From Lenzites betulinus (Eukaryota > Basidiomycota > Agaricomycetes > Polyporales > Polyporaceae), in contig JABYQU010000035.1 in NCBI GenBank assembly GCA_022264855.1, forward strand, positions 62,001 through 126,000: a stretch of DNA of 64,000 nt, given 5' to 3'. The notes under the pieces were generated by a model. It did not search any database and was not told the origin of the DNA. It was given only the letters and a program-made list of their open reading frames with translations. A program made the translations under genes and the position numbers. Positions 10,689-20,530 of the stretch are shown here, piece after piece; positions within the stretch are counted from its first letter, which is position 1; every line of letters starts with the position of its first letter.

Positions 10689-12548
10689 CTATAGTGCAGT
10701 TTGTACAAAATGAAGTGCAGATAACCACAACTCTAGACAGTCCTGCATGCTTCCACGGCTGAAGCAAGGTAAAGTACTGAGGTGCGCGTCTAGAACAGAT
10801 ACTTGCTCCGGCGCATACGGGCACCGAGGGTCCGGAACTTCTACATGTGAAAGGCGGGCTGGATGGGTTTGGAAAGGGTTTGTCGGGTCTCCATCATCCG
10901 GGTTGTTTTCATCGTGGTGCCGTCGAATATGGCGCCGTTCCGCTTCATCCCAGTCGATGCCATAGTCAGCATAATCGTCGTCTGAAGAGCGATTACGCTC
11001 TACATCTTCTTCGCTTATAGTGTCCGTGTCTGGGTTGAAGAGACCCCTCTGGCCATGTATAGCAAGTCCTTGAACGTAGAGTTGTGCGGGGGATAGATGA
11101 CTGTCATTGCGACGAGCTAGGGTGTGTTGGTTCCATGTCGCCGCCCATTGCATGGCATCCCGGTTTATCGCATCAAGGAAGAGGTGATGTACTAACCAGA
11201 CATGGGAGTCGTTGTCCACATTCAGGCCATGGAGTGCTTCAAGCGAACGGAAAAATTCTTTCCACTTGTTGCCATAGCCTGCAGTGACATCGACCCACAT
11301 CCGTTCGATGCGGATATTATGAACGCTCCTGCAGAATTTGCCTAGGTCTATTAAATATGTCATGTGTTTCAATATATGCAACATACCTTCCCCAGATATA
11401 GGAGCCTCTTCCAGTACCTCGTACGTCTTCCATTCGAGCGGCAACGAGTAGATTTTCGGTACCGTGATCCCCACGAACACGGCTGGGATACCCGAATACT
11501 TTTGCAATATCTTCAAACAGCTGTAGAACTGTTGCTGCACGGTTGTTATTACTGGCGAGGATGCCTAATACAAAGCGAGAGTAACCGTCGACAAAGGCGT
11601 GTGTGACGATCTTCCATCTGATCAGCCCTAGATATTTACCAAGTGTGAGCCAATTCAACCGGTTTGCATGCAGCTACAAAACGTACCATGCTGGCCATCA
11701 TGGTGCCATAAGGAATTTGGACCAGGTACGGAGTATATGCGTCGTTCGATACGACGTGGCCCAAATGTGGAGGCAGAGGGGCCAATCACGCGTGCATAGG
11801 ACTCTTCTACACGACGTCTTGGAACACGTTCACCCAGCACAAGCAGATAGCCGTCGATCATTCGCCGGCCAAAGGATGGAAACTGCTCATAGATTGAGAG
11901 GATAACCCGGTCAAGCTCTGCGTCTGAGAGCTGGGAGAGGCCACTAGGTGCACCGACTCGGTAGTGTTGCTGTATGCTTCCATCCTCCAGCTCCTCCTCT
12001 GTGCGTACAGGTGGTCCTGGCTGTGCAAGGCCAAAATCAAGAAGCCGTCGGCGAATCGTGCGAGGATGGCAGTCGTATATACTGGCAATCTGCCGAAGGG
12101 TTGTGCGGCCAGTCGAGAGAGTTACCAGATCGTCTGGTGAGATCTGGACAGACGGTCTTCCACCCGTAGCTGGGTCTGTATGTCGAAATCCCAGAGGAAC
12201 ATTGGGTTGACTGTCGACTGGATCACTACTGAGCTCCTGCGCCACACCAAGAGCATTGTTCATGGACGACAGGTTCTCTCGTAACATCGCCAGATCAGAC
12301 CTGGGTATGATGTCTGCATGCTAGGATTATGTGCAAGCAATTAAACATGATTATTTCCCAAAGATGTCGATGAAGAGCCATACCTGGTTTAACGTTGTAG
12401 AGAAACGTGAGCATAGATGTTGTGTTTCAGTAAGCCGGTCCCGATTCCCCAGCTGAGTGAACAGTATACTATCAACATGTTCGCTTAGCCACTCATATGA
12501 TGCATATATATTCTCCAGAGGTAGCAAGTTTACGCGAGGTTCACTCAT
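10689..12548 (-). CDS. DDE integrase-core transposase with N-terminal helix-turn-helix
   Basis: Four exons (12548-12384, 12320-11687, 11627-11387, 11328-10689) splice without lesion into 559 residues. An N-terminal helical region is followed by a helix-turn-helix (TTLRQIASIYDCHPRTIRRR, about residues 120-140). The retroviral-integrase-like core follows: LWHHDGQHG (Asp ~263), AFVDGYSRFVLG, RGDHGTEN (Asp ~320) and HNIRIERMW (Glu ~355). The last two acidic residues are separated by 34 positions, as in a D-D-35-E fold. The C-terminal part has an acidic stretch and a conserved-looking WNQHTL segment. The family, known as 'integrase core domain' proteins in agaricomycetes, is usually uncharacterised. 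The gene ends ~550 bp inside the left terminal repeat of the 20-kb element and is its likely transposase. No premature stop is seen, so it may be active. Confidence 0.8.
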
Positions 12549-12891
12549 TGTAGGGTTGGGTGATGATAAGTATGAGAGTCAGTGTCACTGTCAACAGCGT
12601 GTAAGGCGTAGCCGCCAACACGCCATATAGTGTATTGTTGTTCCACCAGTGTAAGTTAGTATATTGGTGTAATGGTATTGTTGTTGCCACCATACTCTAA
12701 TTCAATGTGTAATGTGTCTCGTTCGACCCCTCGTGGGTACAGTCTTTTTGTCTCGCTTCAGAGGGATACAGAGGGATCATTACATTGCGAGTGAGAGACG
12801 TGCGTGACAGACGTAAAGATGCCATTGGGATGATCCAGCGGCGGGGGCGCCAGCAGGGGTGAGAGTACGACAAGGTGCGGACGAGAGGATG

Positions 12892-14272
12892 CTAACAGAA
12901 GACAATGGGCACTGATAACAGAGGGGGACGCATTGACACATCGATAAACTTCTGCATTCGGACCTCCCCTCTAGAGCTTATCTTAGTACGTGTGATTGTC
13001 ACGTTCCCGCCCTGCTTAAAGGTATTGAAGAGGTAGAAATCGTACTCGCTGCCGTTACGGTGAGCACGGGACGCAACCTCGCGCAGGCGCAAAGGTGAGG
13101 AGGACGAACATGCTGGGACCGTTTCCTGCCGTGAAAACAGTTCGTTGCCGCCCCAGGGCCACGGCGTCACATCCGAAAGCGTCCATCCGAGTCCGGGAAT
13201 CTCAGTCCAAGTGAGCCCTTCGACGGTCGTGTTCCGCGCCGACTGTGAGGCCTCTGCGTTTTTCGCGACGACGCAAAATAGGTCGTGCCGCAGGCCAAGC
13301 TCGTGCCAGAGAGCACTTGCGATCATGTTGTCTTCCGCAAGAAAGCGCTCGAAAGCCCCAAGTCCGCGTTCTCCCGGTTGACAGCCGCCGTTCTCCGCGT
13401 TGGGAATAGGCCTGAGAGAGCCGTCGACGCGTTCGACGTCGGATTTACGATACAAGCAAGACTTGCCTACAACGCATGAGTCAACTGCAATGACGTTGAT
13501 CGCAATATACATTTTGGCGTGATTGGTGTTTAGGAAAGCCTCCTCGACCCGCGAGCCAAGCGCGTGCTTCGTCACCCAAGCATAGGGCACGTGGTGGACA
13601 ACACCGATGCGGCGACAAGGTATCAGTGCGGTGGGAGGTGGATTAAGAATGTCTACTGAGCTAGCGAGAGTATCAGGGTCGACCATGACGTTTGAGTCGA
13701 GGACCCACAAGATATCATAAGCGGCCCGGTTGTAAGCGGCCATGAGGTTATTGACCTTTGGGTTCACACCCACCGTCGCACCGTTACCTGTAAACAGCAT
13801 TGAATTATGTTACAAAAAAATAGCTGGAGAAAGACAGACGCACGGATAGCGACATGTGCGTTGACATTGGGGTATTTACTCATTAGGTCCCGAACGACGT
13901 TCAATGCCTGGTCGTCTTCGTCGTCAACACAGAAGAATATCTCATAGTTGGAGTACTCTTGAATAAAGGTACACTCCAGATTTTCGTAAAGATTCGTGTC
14001 GAGACCCTTCAAAGGTCGTAGAATGGACACGCCGGGCACGGCCGAGGAAGGAGCCGAAGCGAGAGGTGAGCGTGGCCGGAGCCTATATCTTTTGCGGCTG
14101 CTACGGGTCAGTAAGGTAGATTGATCATGAAACACAAACATACGTACGCAGCGATGCACCCTAGCAGCCTAAGACTCCACAGGAAGAGAGGAAGCGGCCG
14201 ACGTCGGTGGATGCGGACAAGTCTTAGTGAGCTTGGCCTATGCATCGCGGCCGAGGCGAGGGCGTGCGCCAT
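12892..14272 (-). CDS. Truncated ceramide glucosyltransferase (GT21), probably inactive
   Basis: Exons 14272-14148, 14100-13844 and 13787-12892 give an open 425-residue product. The N-terminus holds the membrane helix (PLFLWSLRLLGCIAA) expected of ceramide glucosyltransferase, which makes glucosylceramide on Golgi/ER membranes. The GT2-fold motifs follow: VSILRPLKGLD, the D1 segment FFCVDDEDDQA, GVNPKVNNLMAAY, the D2 segment LWVLDSNV and the D3 segment LAEDNMIASALW. Similarity stops right after FCVVAKNA, where family members carry the product-binding (Q/R)xxRW motif and C-terminal membrane helices. Neither is present; the remaining ~120 residues do not resemble the family. It is probably a captured, 3'-replaced copy carried by the 20-kb element. 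An expressed truncated protein cannot be excluded. Confidence 0.7.
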
Positions 14273-14559
14273 ACTAAGCGCACAAGCAGACACAGATCGG
14301 ATCTGAGATCTGAGATGTGACGTCTGGGATGTGTAATTCCATGACCATACGCGTCGCAGGCGCGACACCTTCGAGCTGTTCAAGCGCGTCCAACTAGTCC
14401 TGAGCCCTTTCTCTCTTGGCTTTTTTCCCTTGTGATACCTTCCGAAATGTCCTCCCTTGCTTGTGGGATCAATTTGTTTCGTAAAGGCCAGTTCTAAGAC
14501 GCTGTCGACTGCTTTTCTGAGGTGTGCCACTCCGACCTACAGCTTTCTTCTACTTTATA

Positions 14560-15313
14560 AACGTCACTTCGCGCAGGCATTGAAGAATGGTGAGGACCAA
14601 TTCAAGATATACGATTGCCGAGCAGCTGCGTACGAGAAGCTAGGCAAGCTCAAAGATACGCAACAGCTTGCAAACGTCCTCCTCCCACGACTCGAAGCAC
14701 GTTCCCTCATCTCTCTTCATATATTCTCGCATCGAGAGCATCTGGACGCCTGTCTGAGCTGGTTGACCGTCGGCTCAGCTGCTACGCTCACCACCCTCGC
14801 CATACAACGCTTGCCAGTCGCGGTTCACCCCCTTATCGCTGTTCTCAAGTCCGCCCCGCATCTCGAGATGTTCCAGCTCACCCACGTCTGCGACATCGCA
14901 CCTGCCATTCTCAAGGCTCTTGCGACACCCCTCGAGCTTTCTCCTCCAGCCTCAAGTAAAGGGGGCGACCCAGCATCCAGTGATAACACCTCCGGGGAAC
15001 GCGCGCCCCGATGTCTCGCGTAGTTTGTCCATCCCTCCGCGACCTCGACGTTTCACACTGTCCAGACGTGGTTGCTTCGCCTATCATCAGCCTTGTGAGG
15101 CTCCGCCACCCGGATACGCACAAATTCGCCGCCTCCGCCGACGATTCGAACGAGGACACCAGAGTAGCGCCGCTTCCTGTCGAGCCACTGCAGTCGTTAG
15201 TGATCGACAGCTGCTCTAAGGTAGACGCGGACGTGCTCCCGTAGCTTCGGGCGGCCATCCCGCTCGCGAGCTGTATCTACCTCGCCAGGAATGAAGCCAA
15301 ATGGCGGCGCTGA
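14560..15313 (+). pseudogene. Remnant of a Pof3-like F-box/TPR/LRR gene
   Basis: Pof3-type proteins join TPRs, an F-box and leucine-rich repeats and act in SCF-dependent chromatin and telomere maintenance. Here one TPR (EDQFKIYDCRAAAYEKLGKL) jumps directly into leucine-rich strands (LISLHIFSHREHLDACLSWL). The F-box is gone, so an internal deletion is evident. The frame shifts near 15000 before VCPSLRDLDVSHCPDV. The conserved C-terminus (LQSLVIDSCSKVDADVLP, then LRAAIPLASCIYLARN) is interrupted by a TAG at 15242-15244, where a Trp codon is expected between LP and LRA. Homology ends at the TGA at 15311-15313. It lies inside the 20-kb element on the strand opposite to its neighbours. Confidence 0.7.
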
Positions 15314-15390
15314 AGATAAGTCTCTCGTTCATCCTGCTTCTGATCGCTTTCGCACGAGAGGACATTGGATAGTCCGTACTCTCTGTATAC

Positions 15391-16921
15391 CTACTGTAGC
15401 TCTGTAAGATCGAACACCTCTACTGTATTTTTCCAAGCTTTCTCTGTGACCTGCTCGAACGAAGCGCCCTCGGCCAGTTTGTTCACCACCCATGCGACAC
15501 CTCCGATTGCGCGATTGGTCCGGGCTCATTTCGGCCCTTTACTGGTCGGCCGTACACGAACGACCCTGACTTGGTTCCTTGTGGAAAGTACAGGGAGTTC
15601 AGCGCCCGGGGAAGGGACGTGAGGTGGGCTTTTGATGCTTGGGCGGACATCATGGAGCACCATGGTGCGTCTGGAAGGAGCGGTGAGAATCGTGAACAAC
15701 GCTCACGAACCAATAGAACCTACCGGTTTCCAGCATGATCTTCTCCGGTCGGATTGACTTGGTAGCAGCAAGGTTGTCTGCAGTTTTCATCGAACATCCA
15801 TTCACGCTGAAGGTTACAGGCCATGAGCTCGTTCCTGCTAGCAAGTCATGGCATTCCAAAACGCCCCACCTGATGTGGAAGCCCATGTCCATCTACCGGT
15901 GGCATAACAAGCGTGAGCAAACCTCAAACTACTTTCACACAAGTATGCTCACCAGCTCCGCGGCCTCTTCCACACTGCCAGTGAAGCTGTGAACAACTCC
16001 CCCCTTCCCGCCGGCCGCCTTCCCACCATCTTGGTCGTATCCCTCCTCGCGCAGGATCTGCACGAAGTCCGCATGCGCCGCGCGCGAATGGAGGAACAGC
16101 GGCAAGTGGTACTTCTTAGCCAACGCAAGCTGGGAGCCTGTCGAAGTCGCCCCCTCAGCATCTCACTGGCCAGGCCCGAAGTATATATGCACTGAGGATT
16201 AGCACGCATGGAAATGCCGACGCTGCACATCCTTCGACGCGAAGGTGTGTGCGGTCATAGTTTAAAGACACCGCCTAGGTCAATATTAATCGCTGTGTCC
16301 TTCCGCCAGCCACTGAATAAGGAAGTCCCACCCAATCCGCACTCGCCCACGGCGACGACACACCCCTTCCCCACGAGGTGTGCGGCGATGAGCTTATCGA
16401 GCTCCTTCAGGTACTTCTCCGGTCCACCGCGGAATTTGTCGAACTGCGCCGAGCGGGTGGGGTGGCACCCGACGGTCGCGAAGAACCCGAGCTGTTGGGC
16501 GAGCTCGAGAGCCTCCTTGGACTCGTGCAGGCTTCCGCCGGTGATGATCATCGACTTGACCCCGGCGGCCCGCGCACGCTCGAGCACGGCCTCCATGTCG
16601 TCTGCAGAGCACAGTGTAGTCAATCGATGTGGATTGGCCATGGCCAGGAGGGCTGAGTGAGCGTACCGTCATGTTTGCGTTTGCCATGGTGAAACCCTCG
16701 GAAGATGGGGTCAGTCAAGTTCACTGGTTAACAGGACGTGCTATGTTAATGTCAGGGTCTCGTCCAGGGACACCCGTCCACACCTCCGATATCTGTGTAG
16801 CCTTGTACCTATCAGCATTGATCGGCCCAGTACTGTGATCATAGCGCGTACCGATGTATCTGTACTTCTCTGGGTGCACCTCTGCAGCGGCAGGCTTTGC
16901 GGCGATGACTGTCACAGGCAT
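15391..16921 (-). pseudogene. Decayed TatD-family metal-dependent DNase gene
   Basis: Exon-by-exon similarity to eukaryotic TatD nucleases is clear: HPEKYRYI then VNLTDPIFRGFHHGKRKHD, AVLERARAAGVKSMIITGGS, FFATVGCHPT, VVAVGECGL, YDRTH, LALAKKYHLPLFLHSRAAH, HSFTGS, VNGCSMKTADNLAATKSIRP, DAPWCSM and KAHLTSLPRALNSLYFP. The lesions are specific. The acceptor before YDRTH reads AA instead of AG (16262-16263). A one-base shift follows in the next exon near 16240. The C-terminal end is shifted near 15510, after GRNEP, so that the expected AIGGVAWVVNKLAEGASFEQ tail to 15391 is out of frame. The gene therefore cannot give a normal protein. Most of the intron-exon structure is still visible, so this was a DNA-level (not retro-) copy. 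Confidence 0.75.
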
Positions 16922-17768
16922 TTTCGTGTTCTGCGGGCAGAGGCGAGGATCAGGTGAGTATGGTGGTGGGCTGACGCAAACCAGCTTTGGGACGAGAGCT
17001 TCGTTAAAGAATGCCTCGCGAGGTTAATCATTGCCATGCCGCACTGCGAACACCGTAAAAAAGACTCCAACGGCAACGCTACGGTGCCGTACCAAGGATC
17101 ACTTGCGGGACTCTGCGTGCATGAGGGGATCACAGACTCCATGACTGCAAGTGCCCTAAGTCCGAGCTGCGAAGTTATAACTTGTACTACCGGTACTGTT
17201 TGGTACAGTGCGACGTCGACGGGCAAGGTAAGCGGCATAAATCAGATGCTGTGGCCGCGCGCTTCAGTCGCAACCTTACTAATATTTAGACTACCGGTAA
17301 GTTCGGCTCGTCAAGGTACTACTAGGTAACCTACGCTTAATTGTTTTTGAAACTCTCCCTGCCACCACATTGCCCCATGGGGCGGCGGAGGGAGGCAGGC
17401 CACACTCGATCAGTGCCGCTCAGGTCGAGCGCAGAGTCCGAGGCCATCACATGCTCCTCCTCCCTGCATTGATTGCTCACATGTGAGGCTTCGATGGACA
17501 CCAATTGTGGCCTAATGCACACACCTTTGAGCTCCACAAACACAACGGTGTGGTTCACCGCAAACGTTGCATTCACAGACAACGACGGCTGGCCCTTGAC
17601 TGCCGCATTGAATGTGATCGGGTGTACGCCGTGCGCCCCGCCCCGTCGCGTATAAGAGAAGAGCGCAAGCCCAGCAGTCCCGGAGAAGCAGCGCGGCCCC
17701 TCCCACACACGCGCGCGCACCCTTCGCGCGCTACGCCTGGCGCGCCTGCACCAGGGACAGGACCGGCT
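16922..17768. other. Spacer between TatD and F-box remnants
   Basis: No supportable gene. Open frames on both strands (for example 17337-17720) have no recognisable domain and overlap each other in several frames. It is part of the interior of the 20-kb element. Confidence 0.5.
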
Positions 17769-18440
17769 TCACGACGTCCGTCGTTTCCTTCTCTCCTTCG
17801 CGGCCGCGCCGGTGTCGGCAGCGCCCTGGAGGCGCAGGTCGCGGCAGTACTCCTTCAGGCGCCGCACGGCGTCCGCGCCCTCGCCCGCGAGCGCGCGTCC
17901 TGCGCGGTGGGCACGCGCGAGCCGACGCCGATGTCGAGCGCGTCCGCGAGGTCGCTCACGGTGCTCACCCTGATCTCGTGCAGGTGCTGGTAGAAGTCGT
18001 GCTCGCCGCACTCCGCGCAGGCTGAGGAAGTCCTCGAGCGCGGAGCACATGTTCACCACATCGTCCTCGTGGCGCTGCACCGACAGGCTCTCGACGGGCG
18101 AGTCCAAGAGCTTCGTGAGCGTGTCGATGACGTTCTCGAGCGGCGTGAGGTGGATCTTGCGCAGCTTCTTGAGCGGCCACTTGGGGTGCTTCGCGTGCGC
18201 GAACGTCTGCGCGGTGAGCGCGGTGTTGAGCGCGCACTCGTCCACGGTGTGCCTGATGTTGCCCATGATGCGCTTGTTGCAGACGCGGCTGTAGTCGTTC
18301 TACTCATGGTAGCAGCTCCCGAGGTCGAGTACCTCGAGCGCGCAGCACACGGGCATCGTCCCCCAGTGCGGGTCCCGAGATGGGTGTCGCGGATGCGGAG
18401 CTTTTTGAGGGTGGAAAGGCGAAGGAGGGAGGGCGGGGAG
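17769..18440 (-). pseudogene. Fragment of an F-box/leucine-rich repeat gene
   Basis: In minus-strand order the fragment reads LLRLSTLKKLRIRDTHLG, then MPVCCALEVLDLGSCYHE, a stop (about 18300), and then WPLKKLRKIHLTPLENVIDT, LTKLLDSPVESLSVQRHEDD and MCSALEDFL, with Leu-rich periodicity and no F-box. A further frame break occurs at ~18020, where the sequence turns extremely GC-rich and Arg/Ala-biased. It abuts the RGS remnant on the same strand, forming a chimeric series of gene pieces. Its parent is probably one of the many basidiomycete F-box/LRR proteins. The assignment rests on repeat pattern rather than a unique motif. Confidence 0.55.
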
Positions 18441-18589
18441 CCGGAGCTACTGTCCGAGCACGGCGTGGTCCGGGATGTCTTCATCGCCTTTCGCGACGGG
18501 GACGAAGGGGGCGCCAAGGAGGTCCGGCGCATGTATTGCCGAGCGTGTAAGGGTCGAGAGAAAGTTGGAGTAGACGCTGCGATGGAACC

Positions 18590-19110
18590 GACCAATCGTT
18601 CGCTCCTGCGGGCATGTGTGAGCGGATGGCGTCAAGAACGCGGTGACAGCGAAGACGCACGACAGTGGACAGCGGGCCTCATCGCCGCAGCGATCGATGC
18701 ACAGGGAAGGAGGCTTACCATGGGTACCGAATCGGTGGCCATCAGCCTGAAGACGTGCGTCTGATTGCGCTCGTGCAAACGTATTCTTGTCTGCAACTGC
18801 GTCGTGTTGAAGTGGTTCGCCTGCTCGAGGTCGACGTGGCCCTGGAAAGTCTTGCCGGTCATGCTCTGGATGGCCTCGCTGAGATACGCGGAGAGCTCCT
18901 TGCGGAGGCCGTAGTCGATGTTGAGTTCGCTCTGACTCGAAGGCGCCAGGTAGGTGTTGTAGATAACGAACGCCTTCTGGATGAGGGCCTCGTGATACCG
19001 CTCCATAGGGAGCTGGCCCGGTGTCGCTTTCTGCCCTGCTCGTGCTGCTGGTGGGTTCGCCGCAATGGCACTCGATGTCGTCAAGAACGACTTCTTCAAG
19101 TCCTGAATGT
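18590..19110 (-). pseudogene. RGS-domain gene fragment
   Basis: The frame on the minus strand contains a good part of a regulator-of-G-protein-signalling domain: [59 protein letters not shown] and [14 protein letters not shown], with a GTAAG donor at ~18720. RGS proteins accelerate GTP hydrolysis by G-alpha subunits. Only a central piece is present. Upstream it joins an S-formylglutathione hydrolase piece at ~19110 with no spacer or promoter; downstream it runs toward an F-box/LRR piece. No complete gene can be built around it, so I treat it as a captured fragment. Confidence 0.65.
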
Positions 19111-19111
19111 G

Positions 19112-19825
19112 CCCTGCAGGTAGCCCGCTTCTGGCCCCACGCGCAGTTCACGGGGTTCGCGATCGGCGCAAACGCGGACAAGGACCGGTACCGCTTCTCG
19201 CCCGAGAGCACCGAGTTCAGGTAGAAGGTGAGCGCGCCGTGCCCGCCCATCGAGTGCCCGAAGATCGACTGCCGCTTGAAGTCCTATGGTCGCACGCCCT
19301 CGATCACCTGCAGGAGCTCGAGCGTGATGTGGGTGAGTATGTTGTAGTGCTTCAACCACTTCGGGTCTGTTGCGTTCAGGTAGAACCCCGCGTCTGCGCC
19401 ATGCACTGCGTGTTAGCGTATGTCCCATGCTATGCGCTATTCACGAGAGATCATCCCGCTCGCGAGCGGGGATTTGGCGAATGCTGAGGCTGAGTACGTA
19501 CCGACGCCGAAGTCCCAGCTGTCCGTCTCGCCCTCGACGCCCGCGCCGCGCCGGGAGGTGTCCAGGAAGAGGATCGCAATGCCTTCTTCCGCCGCGGGGC
19601 CCGAGAAGTGTCCCTTCTGCGCGCTGTGCGTCCGGTGAGCCGTGCGCGATCGGTTGTGGAGGAAGAGAGGGGCTTACGCATTGTCCTTGGTGCAGGTGAG
19701 ACCGGAGAGGAACGTCAGGAGCGGGACCTTGCTCCCTTCGGAGGCGTTCCCTGGCAAGAAGAGGTTGAAGTTTGCACTGAGCCCGCCAAGCGCGGCCGAC
19801 TGCACAAGGAACCCGAGGGGAAGAG
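19112..19825 (-). pseudogene. S-formylglutathione hydrolase (esterase D) gene remnant
   Basis: The enzyme hydrolyses S-formylglutathione in formaldehyde detoxification. The remnant retains SAALGGLSANFNLFLPGNAS, KVPLLTFLSGLTCTKDNA, GPAAEEGIAILFLDTSRRGA, GETDSWDFGV, GFYLNATDPKWLKHYNILTH, the nucleophile region [20 protein letters not shown] and [14 protein letters not shown], with introns still recognisable. A TAG at 19284-19286 interrupts the sequence just before [14 protein letters not shown]. The last third of the protein, including the catalytic Asp and His, is replaced by the RGS fragment at ~19110. The normal start exon is also missing; the upstream frame (around MADRKFKVRKQ) does not match the family. 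It is inactive. Confidence 0.75.
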
Positions 19826-20211
19826 GTCAGCGTTGCCCTTGTGCTCCAGGGCCTGCTTGCGCACCTTGAACTTTCTATCCGCCATCTCCCCGCGCTCGCC
19901 CTCCCGCTGAATCTCCTTGCGCTCTTCCCTCTCCGCGCTCGTCTCCCTGTTCTCCGCTCTCCGCCCCGCACCAGACCCGTCTCCTCCTCTTTGTAGCGGC
20001 GCATGTTCTAATAGTGATGAACTCGAATGCCTTGCGGTTTGGGAGCAGCAAGAGGAGCAAGAGCATGGAGGGGAGTTGTGTGCAAGGCAGGGAGTGGTGT
20101 GAGAGTGTGGGACGAGCACAAGAATTAAAGCGCAGATTGACCATAGAGAGACCGGCATAAAGAAGAGGGAGTTGAGTGCGAGAGGCCCGGTGCGTTGCTG
20201 CAAAGTTGCGA

Positions 20212-20396
20212 GCGCCTATGATGACGGCTGTCACAGTAGTCACATTTTGAGATTACTTACAGCGTTATACTGCGGCTTTGAGGTCCCAGAAACTATTTTA
20301 CAGCCAGGCTTACCCACGTTGTACTCCGACTATGCAATTTAAATCGGAGCTCAGCCTGCTAGGACGCGCCCGATTATTATGCGTGACTTGGCCTGT
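20212..20396 (+). repeat. Left ~180-bp inverted repeat of the nested element
   Basis: It pairs with 24719-24899 in inverted orientation with small indels. The arm ends ~135 bp before the first ATG and so probably carries the promoter of that gene. Confidence 0.75.
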
Positions 20397-20530
20397 GTGA
20401 CATGGGCGCCTCACCGGTGTGTGACTGGACGCGTTGTAGACGCGTCTCACTACCAGTGCCCTGCAACGTCCGTCACTCGCTCTCAACTCTTCTCTGTGTT
20501 CGTCTGGCTTGAGCTCCCTCTTCAGAAACC

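Noticed and set aside
18500..19250. Single 267-residue open frame across the hydrolase/RGS region
   Set aside because: It reads the hydrolase frame into unrelated sequence. Recognised homologies switch frame near 19110 and require introns, so the open frame is not a real product.
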